A stretch of 64,000 nucleotides of DNA, from contig NZ_RKHK01000001.1 in assembly GCF_003752405.1 (NCBI RefSeq), positions 1,736,001 to 1,800,000 of the forward strand. The letters run 5' to 3'. The translations under genes and the position numbers were made by a program. The stretch is from Bogoriella caseilytica (lineage in GTDB: Bacteria; Actinomycetota; Actinomycetes; Actinomycetales; Actinomycetaceae). How positions within the stretch are numbered: position 1 is the first letter of the stretch; the number at the start of each line of letters is the position of its first letter. Shown here piece after piece: positions 54,500 through 63,555 of the stretch. The notes under the pieces were generated by a model that saw only the letters and a program-made list of their open reading frames with translations, was not told the DNA's origin and did no database searches.

Positions 54500-55036
54500 A
54501 TGACCTTCGCCGTTGGCGAGACCGTCGTCTACCCCCACCACGGGGCTGCACTGATCGAGGACATCTCCACCCGCAAGATCCGCGGTGAAGAGAAGACCTA
54601 CCTCCACCTCCGGGTCGCGCAGGGGGATCTGACCATCCAGGTGCCGGCGGAGAACGTCGACCTTGTCGGCGTTCGCGACGTTGTCGATGGTGAAGGCCTG
54701 GAAGAGGTCTTCGACGTCCTGCGCGCTCCCTACACCGAGGAGCCCACGAACTGGTCGCGCCGCTACAAGGCCAACGTGGAGAAGATCGCCTCCGGTGACG
54801 TCATCAAGGTGGCCGAGGTCGTGCGCGACCTCTCCCGCCGCGACACGGACCGTGGCCTGTCCGCCGGCGAGAAGCGCATGCTCGCCAAGGCGCGGCAGAT
54901 CCTCGTCTCGGAGCTGGCTCTGGCCAAGAAGACCGACGAGGAAGCGGCCGAGGGCATTCTCGATGAGGTCCTGGCAACCGAGGTGCCGGAAGCTCCCGAG
55001 GCCGCTGAGGCGTCCGAGGCTTCCGAGGCTTCCTGA
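54500..55036 (+). CDS. carD: RNA polymerase-binding transcription factor CarD
   Basis: A 178-residue protein. The N-terminal Tudor-like domain begins [20 protein letters not shown] and binds the RNA polymerase beta lobe; the C-terminal helical domain (about 65-160) with [10 protein letters not shown] and the W in TNWSRRY contacts the open-complex edge. The last 18 residues are Ala/Glu/Pro-rich and not conserved. GAGGAG is placed before the ATG. Followed by ispD-ispF as in M. tuberculosis. Confidence 0.96.
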   Translation: MTFAVGETVVYPHHGAALIEDISTRKIRGEEKTYLHLRVAQGDLTIQVPAENVDLVGVRDVVDGEGLEEVFDVLRAPYTEEPTNWSRRYKANVEKIASGDVIKVAEVVRDLSRRDTDRGLSAGEKRMLAKARQILVSELALAKKTDEEAAEGILDEVLATEVPEAPEAAEASEASEAS

Positions 55037-55096
55037 CCGAGCGATCTGACGGAGCGATCGACCTGTGCGGCGCAGTGCGGTGAGCGCGAGCCACCC

Positions 55097-55879
55097 ATGG
55101 TGAGTTCGGTCGCCGTGCTGACCGCCGCCGGCTCCGGCACGCGTCTGGGCCCGGCCGGTGCCGGGCTGCCCAAGGGCCTCGTCCCGCTTGCCGGGGAGCC
55201 GCTGGTCTTGCGCGCCGCGCGTGGCCTGGCTGCGGCCGGTTGTCTCGATGGCGTGGTGGTCACGGTGCCGGCCGGCTCGCTGGCGGAGTTCCGAGCGCTC
55301 TTCCCAGGCGACGTCGTGCCCGGGTCCGCGCTCCCCGTCGCTGTGGTCGTGGGGGGAGCCACTCGTCAGGCGTCGGTGGCCGCCGGCCTGCGCGGCATCC
55401 GCCCCTTGCTGGCCAGTACCGGAAGCACGTCCGAGTCCGGGGCCTGCGCGGACGTGGTGCTGGTGCACGACGCCGCCCGCTGCCTGACCCCACCCGAGGT
55501 GATCCGCGCCGTCGACGCCGCGGTGCGCGCCGGGCGCCGGGCTGTCGTGCCGGCCGTGGCCGTGACCGACACGATCAAGCAGACCGGCCCGACTGAGGCC
55601 GACGGCGCCGCGGCGGTGACGGCCACTCTGCACCGTGCGGCCCTGCGCGCCGTCCAGACGCCGCAAGGCTTTGCCGGTCTGCTGCTGGAGGACGCCCACG
55701 CCGCGGGCGCTGAGCACGGCGGTGATGAAGCGACTGCCCTGTCCGATGATGCCGGGCTGGTCGAAGCGATGGGCGAGCAGGTCTACGTCGTCCCCGGGCA
55801 TGAGCGCGCACTGAAGATCACCACCCCCGTGGACCTCGCGCTCGCCGAGTTGCTCCTCTCCACGGAAGAAGGCGCCTGA
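55097..55879 (+). CDS. ispD: 2-C-methyl-D-erythritol 4-phosphate cytidylyltransferase
   Basis: A 260-residue enzyme of the MEP isoprenoid pathway, transferring CMP to methylerythritol phosphate. Nucleotide loop [11 protein letters not shown] (8-18), K in [18 protein letters not shown] and TPQGF. Start at ATG 55097; no clear ribosome site. It ends with TGATG, overlapping ispF. Confidence 0.94.
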   Translation: MVSSVAVLTAAGSGTRLGPAGAGLPKGLVPLAGEPLVLRAARGLAAAGCLDGVVVTVPAGSLAEFRALFPGDVVPGSALPVAVVVGGATRQASVAAGLRGIRPLLASTGSTSESGACADVVLVHDAARCLTPPEVIRAVDAAVRAGRRAVVPAVAVTDTIKQTGPTEADGAAAVTATLHRAALRAVQTPQGFAGLLLEDAHAAGAEHGGDEATALSDDAGLVEAMGEQVYVVPGHERALKITTPVDLALAELLLSTEEGA

Positions 55880-56379
55880 TGGCAGTCCCGCAGTTGCGCA
55901 CCGGCATCGCCACCGATGTGCACGCCTTCGCACCTGCCGGTGACGCCACTGCCCCGCGTCCGATGCGCATGGCCTGCCTGAGCTGGCCCGGTGAGCCGGG
56001 CCTGGACGGGCACTCCGATGCTGATGTGGCCGCCCATGCCGCCTGTGATGCGTTGCTGTCTGCCGCCGGCCTCGGTGACCTCGGCTCCCAGTTCGGCACG
56101 GACGACCCGGCCTGGAGCGGTGCCTCGGGTGAGGCTTTCCTCGCGGAGACTGTGCGGCGGGTGGTGGCGCAGGACTGGCACGTGGTCAGCGTGGCGGTAC
56201 AGGTCATCGGCAACCGGCCGAAGATCGGGCCGCGCCGCGCCGAGGCCGAGGCGGCGATGAGCGCCGCGGTGGGTGCTCCCGTCTCGGTCTCCGCGACCAC
56301 GACCGATGGCCTCGGACTGACCGGCCGCGGTGAGGGCGTGGCCGCGATCGCCACCGCCTTGCTGGCCCGCGAGTCCTAA
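55879..56379 (+). CDS. ispF: 2-C-methyl-D-erythritol 2,4-cyclodiphosphate synthase
   Basis: A 166-residue MEP pathway cyclase forming a trimer. Zinc ligands D13 and H15 in TDVHAF and H53 in [22 protein letters not shown] and the terminal [14 protein letters not shown] are present. The sequence between residues 20-40 differs from the usual RLV-GG pattern (extra [11 protein letters not shown]), a small insertion. Coupled to ispD. Confidence 0.93.
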   Translation: MAVPQLRTGIATDVHAFAPAGDATAPRPMRMACLSWPGEPGLDGHSDADVAAHAACDALLSAAGLGDLGSQFGTDDPAWSGASGEAFLAETVRRVVAQDWHVVSVAVQVIGNRPKIGPRRAEAEAAMSAAVGAPVSVSATTTDGLGLTGRGEGVAAIATALLARES

Positions 56380-56434
56380 GAGTGGCAGGTCCGGGGCCCC
56401 TGGGGGTGTGTGAGCACGGCGTGCCGGCGGACGT

Positions 56435-56455
56435 GGCCCCGTCCACTACGGGGCC
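56435..56455. terminator. Hairpin between ispF and the UMF1 transporter
   Basis: GGCCCCG, loop TCCACTA, CGGGGCC, overlapping the transporter stop between convergent genes. Confidence 0.5.
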
Positions 56456-57855
56456 GGCGGGGTGTCCCGTGCCTTCAGCGGCAGGAAGGCCAGCAACCCC
56501 AGCACCAAGGTGAGCACGATGCCGAGCATGCCCAGGAACTGCCCACGGGATTCGGTGCCGTAGACCGCGATCCCCAGTGAGGTGAAGGCGGCGATCAGGG
56601 CGGGGGAGATGAAAGAGACCCCCCGGCCCACCGTGGCGTACAGGCCGAACATTTCGTTGATGTCCTTGGCCGGAGTCATCCGGGTCAGCAGGGTGCGGGA
56701 GGCGGACTGTGCCGCACCGACGAAGCTGGAGAGTCCCAGCCCGCACATCACGAAGACCCACGTCAAGGGAATGGGAGGCTCCTCCACCTCCACCATGGTC
56801 ACCGTGTATCCCACGATGATCGCGCCGAAGACGATGATCGCGGCCAGAGCGCCCACGATGACCGGCTTGGGGCCGAAGCGGTCATCGAGCCCGCCAAGCA
56901 AGAAGGCGCCTAGCGCGGCGGCGATGTTCGCGCCGATCGCGAACATGATGATCTGGGTCTGGTCCATGCCGTAGGAGGCCGAGGCGATGACGCCGGCGAA
57001 AGCGAACACGGCGGAGAGCCCATCGCGGTAGATGGCCGCGGCGATGAGGAAGTGCAGGCGCGGGCGGTCCGAGCGCCACAGGCCCGCGATGGTGCGGCCG
57101 ATGTCGCGATAGGTGCCCAGGAGGCGCAGAGGCTTGCGTTCCAGCGCTTCACTGCGCACGGTGGTCGGCCCCCAGAACATGATGGGGAGCGAGAAGAGCA
57201 GCATCCACCCGGCGCAGATGAAGCCGACCATGCGGACGTTCTCGAGGTTGTCGGTGGGGAGGCCGAGTTGGCCGCCGAACTGCACGAAGACCACCGCGAT
57301 CACCAGGGTGAGCATGCCGCCGACGTAGCCCGAGGCCCAGCCGATCCCGGAGATCCGGCCCACGGTCTTGGCCGTGGAGATCTGATGCAGCATGCCGTGG
57401 TAGAAGACGCCGGCGATCTCGGTGATGAGCGAACAGACCGCCACCAGGGTGACGCCAAGGATCAGGTAGTTCGGCTCCGGGGGCACGAAGTACATGGCGG
57501 CCATGCAGACCACCGCCAGGAGTGAGGTCAGGGTCAGCAGCCTGCGCCGGTTGGCCACTCGATCGGCCCAGGCGCCCATGAGCGGGGCGAGGAGGGCAAC
57601 CAGGATGCCGGCGATGAGCTGTGCCCGGGAGTACACGAGCTGCCCCTCGGCCGGCGTCGCCGCCACCTGGTCCACGAGGTAGACGGTGTAGACGAAGGAC
57701 AGGATCGTGGTGTTGAAGGCGTTCGAGCCCAGGTCCCACAGGATCCACGAGCGCACCGTGCGCCGTGGCGAGGCCTCTTCGGGGAGCCCGCCGATCACCG
57801 GAGCTGGTGGGCGGGGGGCCTGGTGGTCGTCCCCGTGCTGCGCGTCACTTGTCAC
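56446..57855 (-). CDS. MFS transporter of the UMF1 / Atg22-like family
   Basis: A 469-residue carrier with about 12 helices. The family N-terminus is present: WILWDLGSNAFNTTILSFVYTVYL. Helix 2-3 loop GAWADRVANRRR, a cytoplasmic loop with LERKPLRLLGTYRD and a mid-protein GGLDDRFGPKP loop (second MFS motif A). Substrate unknown; relatives transport small organic solutes or export amino acids. TAGGCT lies six bases before the GTG. Confidence 0.88.
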   Translation of the reverse strand: MTSDAQHGDDHQAPRPPAPVIGGLPEEASPRRTVRSWILWDLGSNAFNTTILSFVYTVYLVDQVAATPAEGQLVYSRAQLIAGILVALLAPLMGAWADRVANRRRLLTLTSLLAVVCMAAMYFVPPEPNYLILGVTLVAVCSLITEIAGVFYHGMLHQISTAKTVGRISGIGWASGYVGGMLTLVIAVVFVQFGGQLGLPTDNLENVRMVGFICAGWMLLFSLPIMFWGPTTVRSEALERKPLRLLGTYRDIGRTIAGLWRSDRPRLHFLIAAAIYRDGLSAVFAFAGVIASASYGMDQTQIIMFAIGANIAAALGAFLLGGLDDRFGPKPVIVGALAAIIVFGAIIVGYTVTMVEVEEPPIPLTWVFVMCGLGLSSFVGAAQSASRTLLTRMTPAKDINEMFGLYATVGRGVSFISPALIAAFTSLGIAVYGTESRGQFLGMLGIVLTLVLGLLAFLPLKARDTPPAP

Positions 57856-57861
57856 ACGCGG

Positions 57862-57867
57862 AGCCTA
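57862..57867 (-). promoter_or_regulatory. -10 hexamer TAGGCT, leaderless start of the UMF1 transporter
   Basis: On the minus strand TAGGCT, then CCGCGT, then GTG 57855. Confidence 0.5.
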
Positions 57868-57960
57868 GACCGCCCCGGGTGAACGGTGGGCGAACGCGGC
57901 GCCGATCGCGTCACCTGAGAGCGTGACCGTGACCCTGCGCGGCGAGCCCTGAGGCAGACC

Positions 57961-59448
57961 TCAGAGCTCCGGGGCGACCATCAGGGCACGCCGAGCCACC
58001 TCCTGTGCGGCGAGAGCGGCGCGCGAGGTGGTGCTGGACGAGCGCAGCAGCGCCGCCACGTGGACCGCCACCGTACGCTCCGCACATCCCAGCGCCCGCC
58101 CGATCTCCCGGTTGGTGTGGCCCTCGATGACGAGGTCCAGCACGCGCCGTTGCGCCGCGGTGGCCGGGAGAGTGCCGGTGAGCGTTGCTGCCTCCCGCTC
58201 CACCTGCTCGGCCACCCGCCCGGGCCAGGAGCGCAGTAGCAGGCGCGCACGCTGCAGGCTGAGTACTGCGGAGACCCGGTGCCCACTCCGGGCTGCGACT
58301 CTCGCCCTCGCCAGATGAACACGGGCTTGGTCGGCGGCCCCGTGCTCTCTGAGGTCGATGGCGGCGAGGTCCTCGGTGCGTGGCTCCTCACCCGCGGCGT
58401 CACTCAGGACGACCCGAGCGAAGGGCGCCCAAGGGCGCTCGGCCCACACGCCCGGCACGGTGGCCGCGAGGAAGGAACGTGCCGCATTGGCGGACAGGCC
58501 GAACTCGAGCGCCACTTGGGCCACTTCCCAGGCCCGGTGACTGCGGCTGTCGTGACCGGCTCTGGTGGTGCATCGCTGGTAGGCCAGCAGAGCGGCGCGG
58601 ATCGATCCGGTGCCCGCAGCGGCGGCGATCACGCCACCCAGATAGGCGTACACCCGCACCCAGGGGTGATCGATGGCCACTGAGGCCTGGCGAGCCCGAG
58701 TGCCGAGTTCACGGGCCTCGGAGGTCAGTCCGCGATGCCAGGCGAGTCGAGCGGCCTTGGCCAGAATGGCGACACGCTCGTTGCGTTCGAGACCGCTGGG
58801 CAGCGGCAGGTTGGCATAGTCCCAGCCGCGTTCCCATTGACCGGTGCGTTCGGCGAGGTCGATCGCCTGCCGCACCACGCTGCCCTGGGCGCGTAGCTGT
58901 TCGCTGAGGGTTCGGGCCCGGGAGACCTGGATCCATGCCGCCGTCTGCGCCTCGGGATCGTCGAGATGGCGATGTGCCGCCACCAGCCTGCGGTTGAGCC
59001 CGTTGGTGATGGCGCGCGAGCGGACGTCTTCCAGGCCTGGGTCGCGAAGCTCGGCGATCTCGTCGAGGACAGCCAGTGCGGCCGCGGGCGCCTGGCCACT
59101 GCCGTCGTCGGGCGGTTCGTAGGTAGCCAAGGTGATACGAGCGTGACTGACCGCATGCCGCAGGCGATGCCCGTGAGTGGCCCGGCCGGCCAGATGCAAG
59201 CACTCACGGGCCGCGGCCAGAGCCTCCGTCGTGCGCTCGGCGCGTAAGAAGGCGGCCGAACGCGCCGCGGCGACCTCGGCGCGTAGCCGTGACGGCCGGG
59301 TGGTGTGTGCCGCCGCTCGCTCGGCGGCGTCGAGGGCCCGCCACGTGCCGGCGCCGTCGCCGCGTAGCCACGCGTCGTGGGCTTCTGCGATCAGGGCACG
59401 GCACTGTTCCGCGGGCCCGACGTCGCCCTGCTCGTCGACGGTGTGCAT
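57961..59448 (-). CDS. LuxR-family regulator with helical repeat N-terminus
   Basis: A 495-residue regulator. The C-terminal LuxR helix-turn-helix (about 430-492) has AQRRVLDLVIEGHTNREIGRALG and ERTVAVHVAALL. The large N-terminal part is Ala/Arg-rich helical repeats (TPR-like) without a Walker A motif, so it is not a typical LAL ATPase. ATG 59448 was chosen; the frame extends to 59682 without support. It is divergent from the ABC-2 transporter with 61 bases between, so it probably controls it. Confidence 0.82.
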   Translation of the reverse strand: MHTVDEQGDVGPAEQCRALIAEAHDAWLRGDGAGTWRALDAAERAAAHTTRPSRLRAEVAAARSAAFLRAERTTEALAAARECLHLAGRATHGHRLRHAVSHARITLATYEPPDDGSGQAPAAALAVLDEIAELRDPGLEDVRSRAITNGLNRRLVAAHRHLDDPEAQTAAWIQVSRARTLSEQLRAQGSVVRQAIDLAERTGQWERGWDYANLPLPSGLERNERVAILAKAARLAWHRGLTSEARELGTRARQASVAIDHPWVRVYAYLGGVIAAAAGTGSIRAALLAYQRCTTRAGHDSRSHRAWEVAQVALEFGLSANAARSFLAATVPGVWAERPWAPFARVVLSDAAGEEPRTEDLAAIDLREHGAADQARVHLARARVAARSGHRVSAVLSLQRARLLLRSWPGRVAEQVEREAATLTGTLPATAAQRRVLDLVIEGHTNREIGRALGCAERTVAVHVAALLRSSSTTSRAALAAQEVARRALMVAPEL

Positions 59449-59509
59449 GCTGTGATCTACGCATAAATGACTACTCGAAGCAAGATCTCGCCGCGGCAGA
59501 CTACCCGGT

Positions 59510-60490
59510 GTGAGCACTCCCGCCCTGGCCCTCGAAGGGCTGACCCGGACCTTCACCCGCCGGCGTTCCGCCCCACGCACGGCGCTCGACGCCATCGATC
59601 TGGTGCTCCCCGCCGGTGGGGTCCATGGCCTGCTCGGCCCGAACGGGGCCGGCAAGACGACGCTGTGCCGGACTGTGTCCACCGTGCTGTTGCCGAGTGC
59701 CGGCCGCGCCGCCGTCCTCGGTCATGATGTTGTCGCCGACGCCGCCTGGGTCCGCCGGGAGATCGGCATCGTCTTCGGCGGTGACCGTGGCCTCTACGAG
59801 CGGCTCACGGCCGAGGAGAACCTCCACTTCTGGTCCGCGATGCACGGCCTGCGCGGCCGGGCGGCCCGACGGCGGAGCGCGGAACTGCTCGAACGCCTGG
59901 GGCTGGCCGGCCGGGCCCGGGAGCGGGTGGAGACCTTCTCACGCGGGATGAAGCAGCGTCTCCATCTCGCCCGCGGCTTGGTGGCGGACCCGAGCGTGCT
60001 TCTGCTCGACGAGCCGACGGTGGGCATGGATCCGGTCTCGGCCCACGACTTCCGCGGGCTCATCGGACAGTTGCGCTCCGAAGGGCGCACCATCCTGCTC
60101 ACCACACATGACATGGCCGAAGCCGAGGCAGTGTGCGACACAGTCACCTTTGTCGACCGCGGTCGCATCGTGGGCGCCGGCACCCCGTCAGATGTGCGGC
60201 GCCTGCTCGAGCGCGGGCAGCGGATCCGGGTGTACGGGATCGACGCCTCGGCGCTCGCCGTACTGGAGGAGGCGCTGGTGGGAGCGGCGCCCGAGGATGC
60301 CGTGAGCCTGGAGTACGAGGAGGGCGCGGGGTCCGTCCTCCTGACGGTCACCGGCGGGGAGGAGACCGTCGCTCAGGTGCTCATGGCGATCGTGCAGGCG
60401 GGGCATACCGCGATCACCGCCGCACCGCTCTCGCTCGAAGAGGTGTACCTCGGGCTACTTGGCGCCGGCGATCGCGGGATGCAGCTGTGA
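59510..60490 (+). CDS. ABC-2 type transporter ATP-binding protein
   Basis: A 326-residue ATPase. Walker A is GPNGAGKTT (about 44-52), signature FSRGMKQRL (an ABC-2-type variant of LSGGQ), Walker B VLLLDEPTVGMD and a His in LTTHDM. The C-terminal domain (about 230-326) resembles that of drug and daunorubicin-type exporters. GTG start; its stop overlaps the first permease (GTGA). Confidence 0.92.
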   Translation: MSTPALALEGLTRTFTRRRSAPRTALDAIDLVLPAGGVHGLLGPNGAGKTTLCRTVSTVLLPSAGRAAVLGHDVVADAAWVRREIGIVFGGDRGLYERLTAEENLHFWSAMHGLRGRAARRRSAELLERLGLAGRARERVETFSRGMKQRLHLARGLVADPSVLLLDEPTVGMDPVSAHDFRGLIGQLRSEGRTILLTTHDMAEAEAVCDTVTFVDRGRIVGAGTPSDVRRLLERGQRIRVYGIDASALAVLEEALVGAAPEDAVSLEYEEGAGSVLLTVTGGEETVAQVLMAIVQAGHTAITAAPLSLEEVYLGLLGAGDRGMQL

Positions 60491-61320
60491 GGGCGAGTGC
60501 CGGTCGCATGAGGGGAGCGGACGCCGGCTGGAATCCGACTTTCGCTGAAGTGGTGCGAGCCTTCGCCGTCGGTGCCTCGAGTCAGGTGCGCCAAATGCGG
60601 GGAAATCCGGATTGGTTCCTGGCAATGTTCACCGCGCCACTGCTCACGGCGGTCTTCGTGACGATCTTCCTCGCCGCCGACCGGGGCGACCTCACCGCCT
60701 ACGGCGTGCTGGCCCCGGCACTGATCTGCCTGTTCCAGATGTCGCTGCAGACCGCCGGTGAGCTGATCTCCCGTGAGCGGGAGAACGGCTCGCTGGAGGC
60801 GCTGCTGGCCGCCCCGGTACCCTTTGCGGCACTGCTCATGGGACGCATCGCCGCGGTCACGGCGATCTCGATGGTCGGCTTCGCCGAGTCCTGGCTGGTG
60901 GGCTGGGTGCTCACCGGCACCCCGGTACCGATCGCCCACCCGGAAGTCTTCGCCGTCACGGTCGCGCTCACGGCGGTCGCCATGACCGGGTGGGCCGGGG
61001 TGATGTCTTGCGTGTTCGTGCTGGCCCGTTCGGCCCGCACCTTCCAGAACTCGCTGTCGTACCCCTTCTACCTGCTCGGCGGCGTGCTGGTGCCGGTGGC
61101 ACTCCTGCCCGCCTGGGCTGAGGTGCCGTCCCGCCTGGTCTTCCTGTCTTGGTCCTCCGACCTGCTGCGCGATGCCCTGACCGCCGAGCCGGTACTGGAC
61201 CTGCCGTTGCGACTGGCCGCGCTCGCCGTCCTTGCGGGGGCCGGATACGCGCTGACGGCGGTGCTACTGAGTCGCACGCTGCGCCGCGTGCGTGCCACCG
61301 GGAGGCTGACCCATGCCTGA
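60487..61320 (+). CDS. ABC-2 type permease
   Basis: A 277-residue membrane protein with six helices. ABC-2 features: LISRERENGSLEALLAAPV after helix two and a late FYLLGGVLVPVALLP segment. GTG 60487 is coupled to the ATPase gene; an ATG at 60508 is an alternative. Its stop overlaps the next start (ATG 61313). Confidence 0.88.
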   Translation: MRASAGRMRGADAGWNPTFAEVVRAFAVGASSQVRQMRGNPDWFLAMFTAPLLTAVFVTIFLAADRGDLTAYGVLAPALICLFQMSLQTAGELISRERENGSLEALLAAPVPFAALLMGRIAAVTAISMVGFAESWLVGWVLTGTPVPIAHPEVFAVTVALTAVAMTGWAGVMSCVFVLARSARTFQNSLSYPFYLLGGVLVPVALLPAWAEVPSRLVFLSWSSDLLRDALTAEPVLDLPLRLAALAVLAGAGYALTAVLLSRTLRRVRATGRLTHA

Positions 61321-62143
61321 CACTCTGCACACCGAGACCGTGCGCCGGCCACGCGCACTCACCACGATCCGCGCTGCCGGCCTGGTCGCTGCCGCCGATA
61401 TGCGCGCCACCCACACCGTGTTCACGTGGAGCCTCGGCTGGCTCAGCCGGGTGCTGGTGCAAGTGGTGTTCTTCGCGGTGATCGGGGTGCTGCTCGAAGA
61501 CGCCGGCGCGGTGCAGTACTTGTTCCTGGGCCAGGCGGTGATGGTGCTCGTCGCCGAGCTGTTCTTCGCCGTGCCCTCCACCACGTGGGAGCGGGGGAGC
61601 GGCACGCTGCCGCTGCTCGTGGCGGCACCGGCGGCTCTCTGGCCGGTCTTCGTCGGGCGATCCCTGCAGTGGCTACCCAGTGGCTTGGCGACCTCGACGG
61701 TGGCCTTGTTCGCCCTCGGTCCACTGTTCGGCCTCACCTGGAGCCTGGGCTCGGGTACGGCCGCATGGGCGGTGCTGGCGGTCACAGGGATGGCGATGTA
61801 CCCGGTGGCGCTCACCCTCGCGGCCCTCGTGCTGCAGGGACCGAGATGGCGGAATGTGGTGTCCAATGTGGGGCACACGCTGATCATGTTGATCGCCGGA
61901 GTCACAGTGCCCACCGCGATCTGGCCGGGCTGGCTGCAGGCCGTCGGTCAGTCGCTTCCGCTGACCCATGGGCTGCAGGCCATCCGCGACCTCGAGGCCG
62001 GCGTCGCGAGCACCGCCTCGGTCCTCACGGGCACCGGCGTGACCCTGGGCCTGGGCGCGCTATGGCTGGCGGCGGCCGCGGGACTCTTCACCATCTTCGC
62101 GGAGCGGGGCCGGCGGGCCGGGAGTATCGCCTTCCAGGAGTAG
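61313..62143 (+). CDS. ABC-2 type permease, second subunit
   Basis: A 276-residue membrane protein. ABC-2 features: TWERGSGTLPLLVAAPA and a late IMLIAGVTVPTAIWPGWL. It starts eight bases inside the previous gene. Together with the ATPase and the first permease it makes a heterodimeric exporter; a drug, lipid or polysaccharide could be the substrate, which I cannot tell. Confidence 0.87.
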   Translation: MPDTLHTETVRRPRALTTIRAAGLVAAADMRATHTVFTWSLGWLSRVLVQVVFFAVIGVLLEDAGAVQYLFLGQAVMVLVAELFFAVPSTTWERGSGTLPLLVAAPAALWPVFVGRSLQWLPSGLATSTVALFALGPLFGLTWSLGSGTAAWAVLAVTGMAMYPVALTLAALVLQGPRWRNVVSNVGHTLIMLIAGVTVPTAIWPGWLQAVGQSLPLTHGLQAIRDLEAGVASTASVLTGTGVTLGLGALWLAAAAGLFTIFAERGRRAGSIAFQE

Positions 62144-62193
62144 GCCGGCCGCGAGCTTCCGCGATCGCCGCCGGTGCCCGTGCCGGGTGCTAC

Positions 62194-62224
62194 TTGACCC
62201 TCGACCCAGGTGAGGTCCGAGAGT
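62194..62224 (+). promoter_or_regulatory. MerR-type promoter of the MFS pump
   Basis: TTGACC (62194-62199), a 19-base spacer, GAGAGT (62219-62224), then six bases to ATG 62231. The first 15 bases, TTGACCCTCGACCCA, recur exactly before the MerR gene. A 19-base spacer is the MerR-family hallmark. Confidence 0.6.
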
Positions 62225-62230
62225 CGCGGC

Positions 62231-63508
62231 ATGACCACCAAGCTCCCCGGACACGAGCGGCCGGCACCAGAGTCCGGTGGCCCTGCGGCCGCCTCAGCGC
62301 AGCTATCCCGCACCTACTGGGCCTGGCTGGCCGGCGTGGCCTGGACCTCGGTGGGCGTCAATCTGCTCTCCTTCGGCCTGGTCTGGGCGGCTACCGACCA
62401 CAGCGCGGCACTGGCCGGACCGCTGCTCCTGATCAGCACGATCCCCCGGGTGACCCTCAGCCTCCTCGGCGGCGCCGTCGCCGACCGGTACGGGCCGGCA
62501 CGGATCATGCTCGGCTCGGATGTGCTCATGACCGCCGTCATGGCTGCGGTGGCGGTTTTCCTCCTGGGGCGCGACGCCTCACCGGCCCTGCTCGTCCTCG
62601 CGGCCGCGGCCCTAGCGGTGACCTTCGCCTTCTACGAGCCGGCGGCCGGCGCCATCCCGAAGTTCCTCGTCCCCCCGGCTGCCCTGCCGCGTGCGATCTC
62701 GGCCCGCCAGCTCGTGGCGCATGGATCACAGCTGGTGGGCCCGGTGCTCGGCGGACTCGCGGTCGGCCTCGCTGGGCTGCCCCTGGCCTTCGCCCTGGGC
62801 GCGGCGGGCTTCGCGGGGATGGCCGTCATCCTGCTGGCCCTGAGGCGCCGGATGCCCATGCGCGCACCGCACAGTCCCGACGGCGGGGCCGGCGAGCCCG
62901 GCCTGTGGTCGCGGATGCGCGCGGGCCTGGCCGTGGTGCTCCGCACTCCAGTGCTGCGCGGGATCTCCGTTCTGGTCGCGGCCTTCGCGGCCTTCGTGAT
63001 TCCCTTCGCGGCCCTGCTGGTGCCGGTCCTCGCCCGGGCGCGGGAATGGGACGCCGCAGCGGCGGGAACCATCGCGGGCACCTACGGCGGCGGTGTAGCC
63101 CTCGTGGCGGTGCTGGTGATGTGGCGCCGTGGCTTCGCGCGCGCCGGGTTGGCCGTCATCGGCGGGATGGGCCTCGCCGGGATCGGCATGGTCGCCTTCG
63201 CCTTCGCCCCGGCGGTTGAGGCGGGGCTGGCCGCGGGCCTCCTGGTGGGCGTAGGCACCGGTCTCTTCGTGACGCACCTGGGCCCGATTTTCGTGGCCGC
63301 CGCACCGCCGGAGGCGATGTCGCGGGTGTCGGCGGTGCTCCTCATGGCGCAGTCACTGCCGTTGCTGGCGGTCAATCCGGGCCTGGGCGTGGCAGCCGAG
63401 CGACTCCCGCCGGGGGTGGTCGTGGCGGTGTGGGGCGGCCTCGCGGTGGTTGTCGGCGTGCTGGCGCTGACCAGCACGGCCCTGCGGCGCATGCGACGCC
63501 CGCAGTGA
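62231..63508 (+). CDS. MFS transporter, drug-efflux type
   Basis: A 425-residue carrier with 12 helices. Motif A in the helix 2-3 loop is GGAVADRYGPARIM; a second repeat loop is MWRRGFARAG. The N-terminal 30 residues are charged and cytoplasmic. ATG 62231 starts at the predicted transcript 5' end. The shared operator with the MerR gene suggests induction by a MerR ligand, as in multidrug pumps; the drug is unknown. Confidence 0.85.
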   Translation: MTTKLPGHERPAPESGGPAAASAQLSRTYWAWLAGVAWTSVGVNLLSFGLVWAATDHSAALAGPLLLISTIPRVTLSLLGGAVADRYGPARIMLGSDVLMTAVMAAVAVFLLGRDASPALLVLAAAALAVTFAFYEPAAGAIPKFLVPPAALPRAISARQLVAHGSQLVGPVLGGLAVGLAGLPLAFALGAAGFAGMAVILLALRRRMPMRAPHSPDGGAGEPGLWSRMRAGLAVVLRTPVLRGISVLVAAFAAFVIPFAALLVPVLARAREWDAAAAGTIAGTYGGGVALVAVLVMWRRGFARAGLAVIGGMGLAGIGMVAFAFAPAVEAGLAAGLLVGVGTGLFVTHLGPIFVAAAPPEAMSRVSAVLLMAQSLPLLAVNPGLGVAAERLPPGVVVAVWGGLAVVVGVLALTSTALRRMRRPQ

Positions 63509-63517
63509 CGGCCCAGG

Positions 63518-63548
63518 TTGACCCTCGACCCACTCCAGGGTGGAAGAT
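63518..63548 (+). promoter_or_regulatory. MerR-type promoter of the MerR gene
   Basis: TTGACC (63518-63523), a 19-base spacer with the repeat of TTGACCCTCGACCCA and an ACCCT/AGGGT dyad, GAAGAT (63543-63548), then seven bases to ATG 63556. Same design as the pump promoter. Confidence 0.6.
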
Positions 63549-63555
63549 CGGCGGC

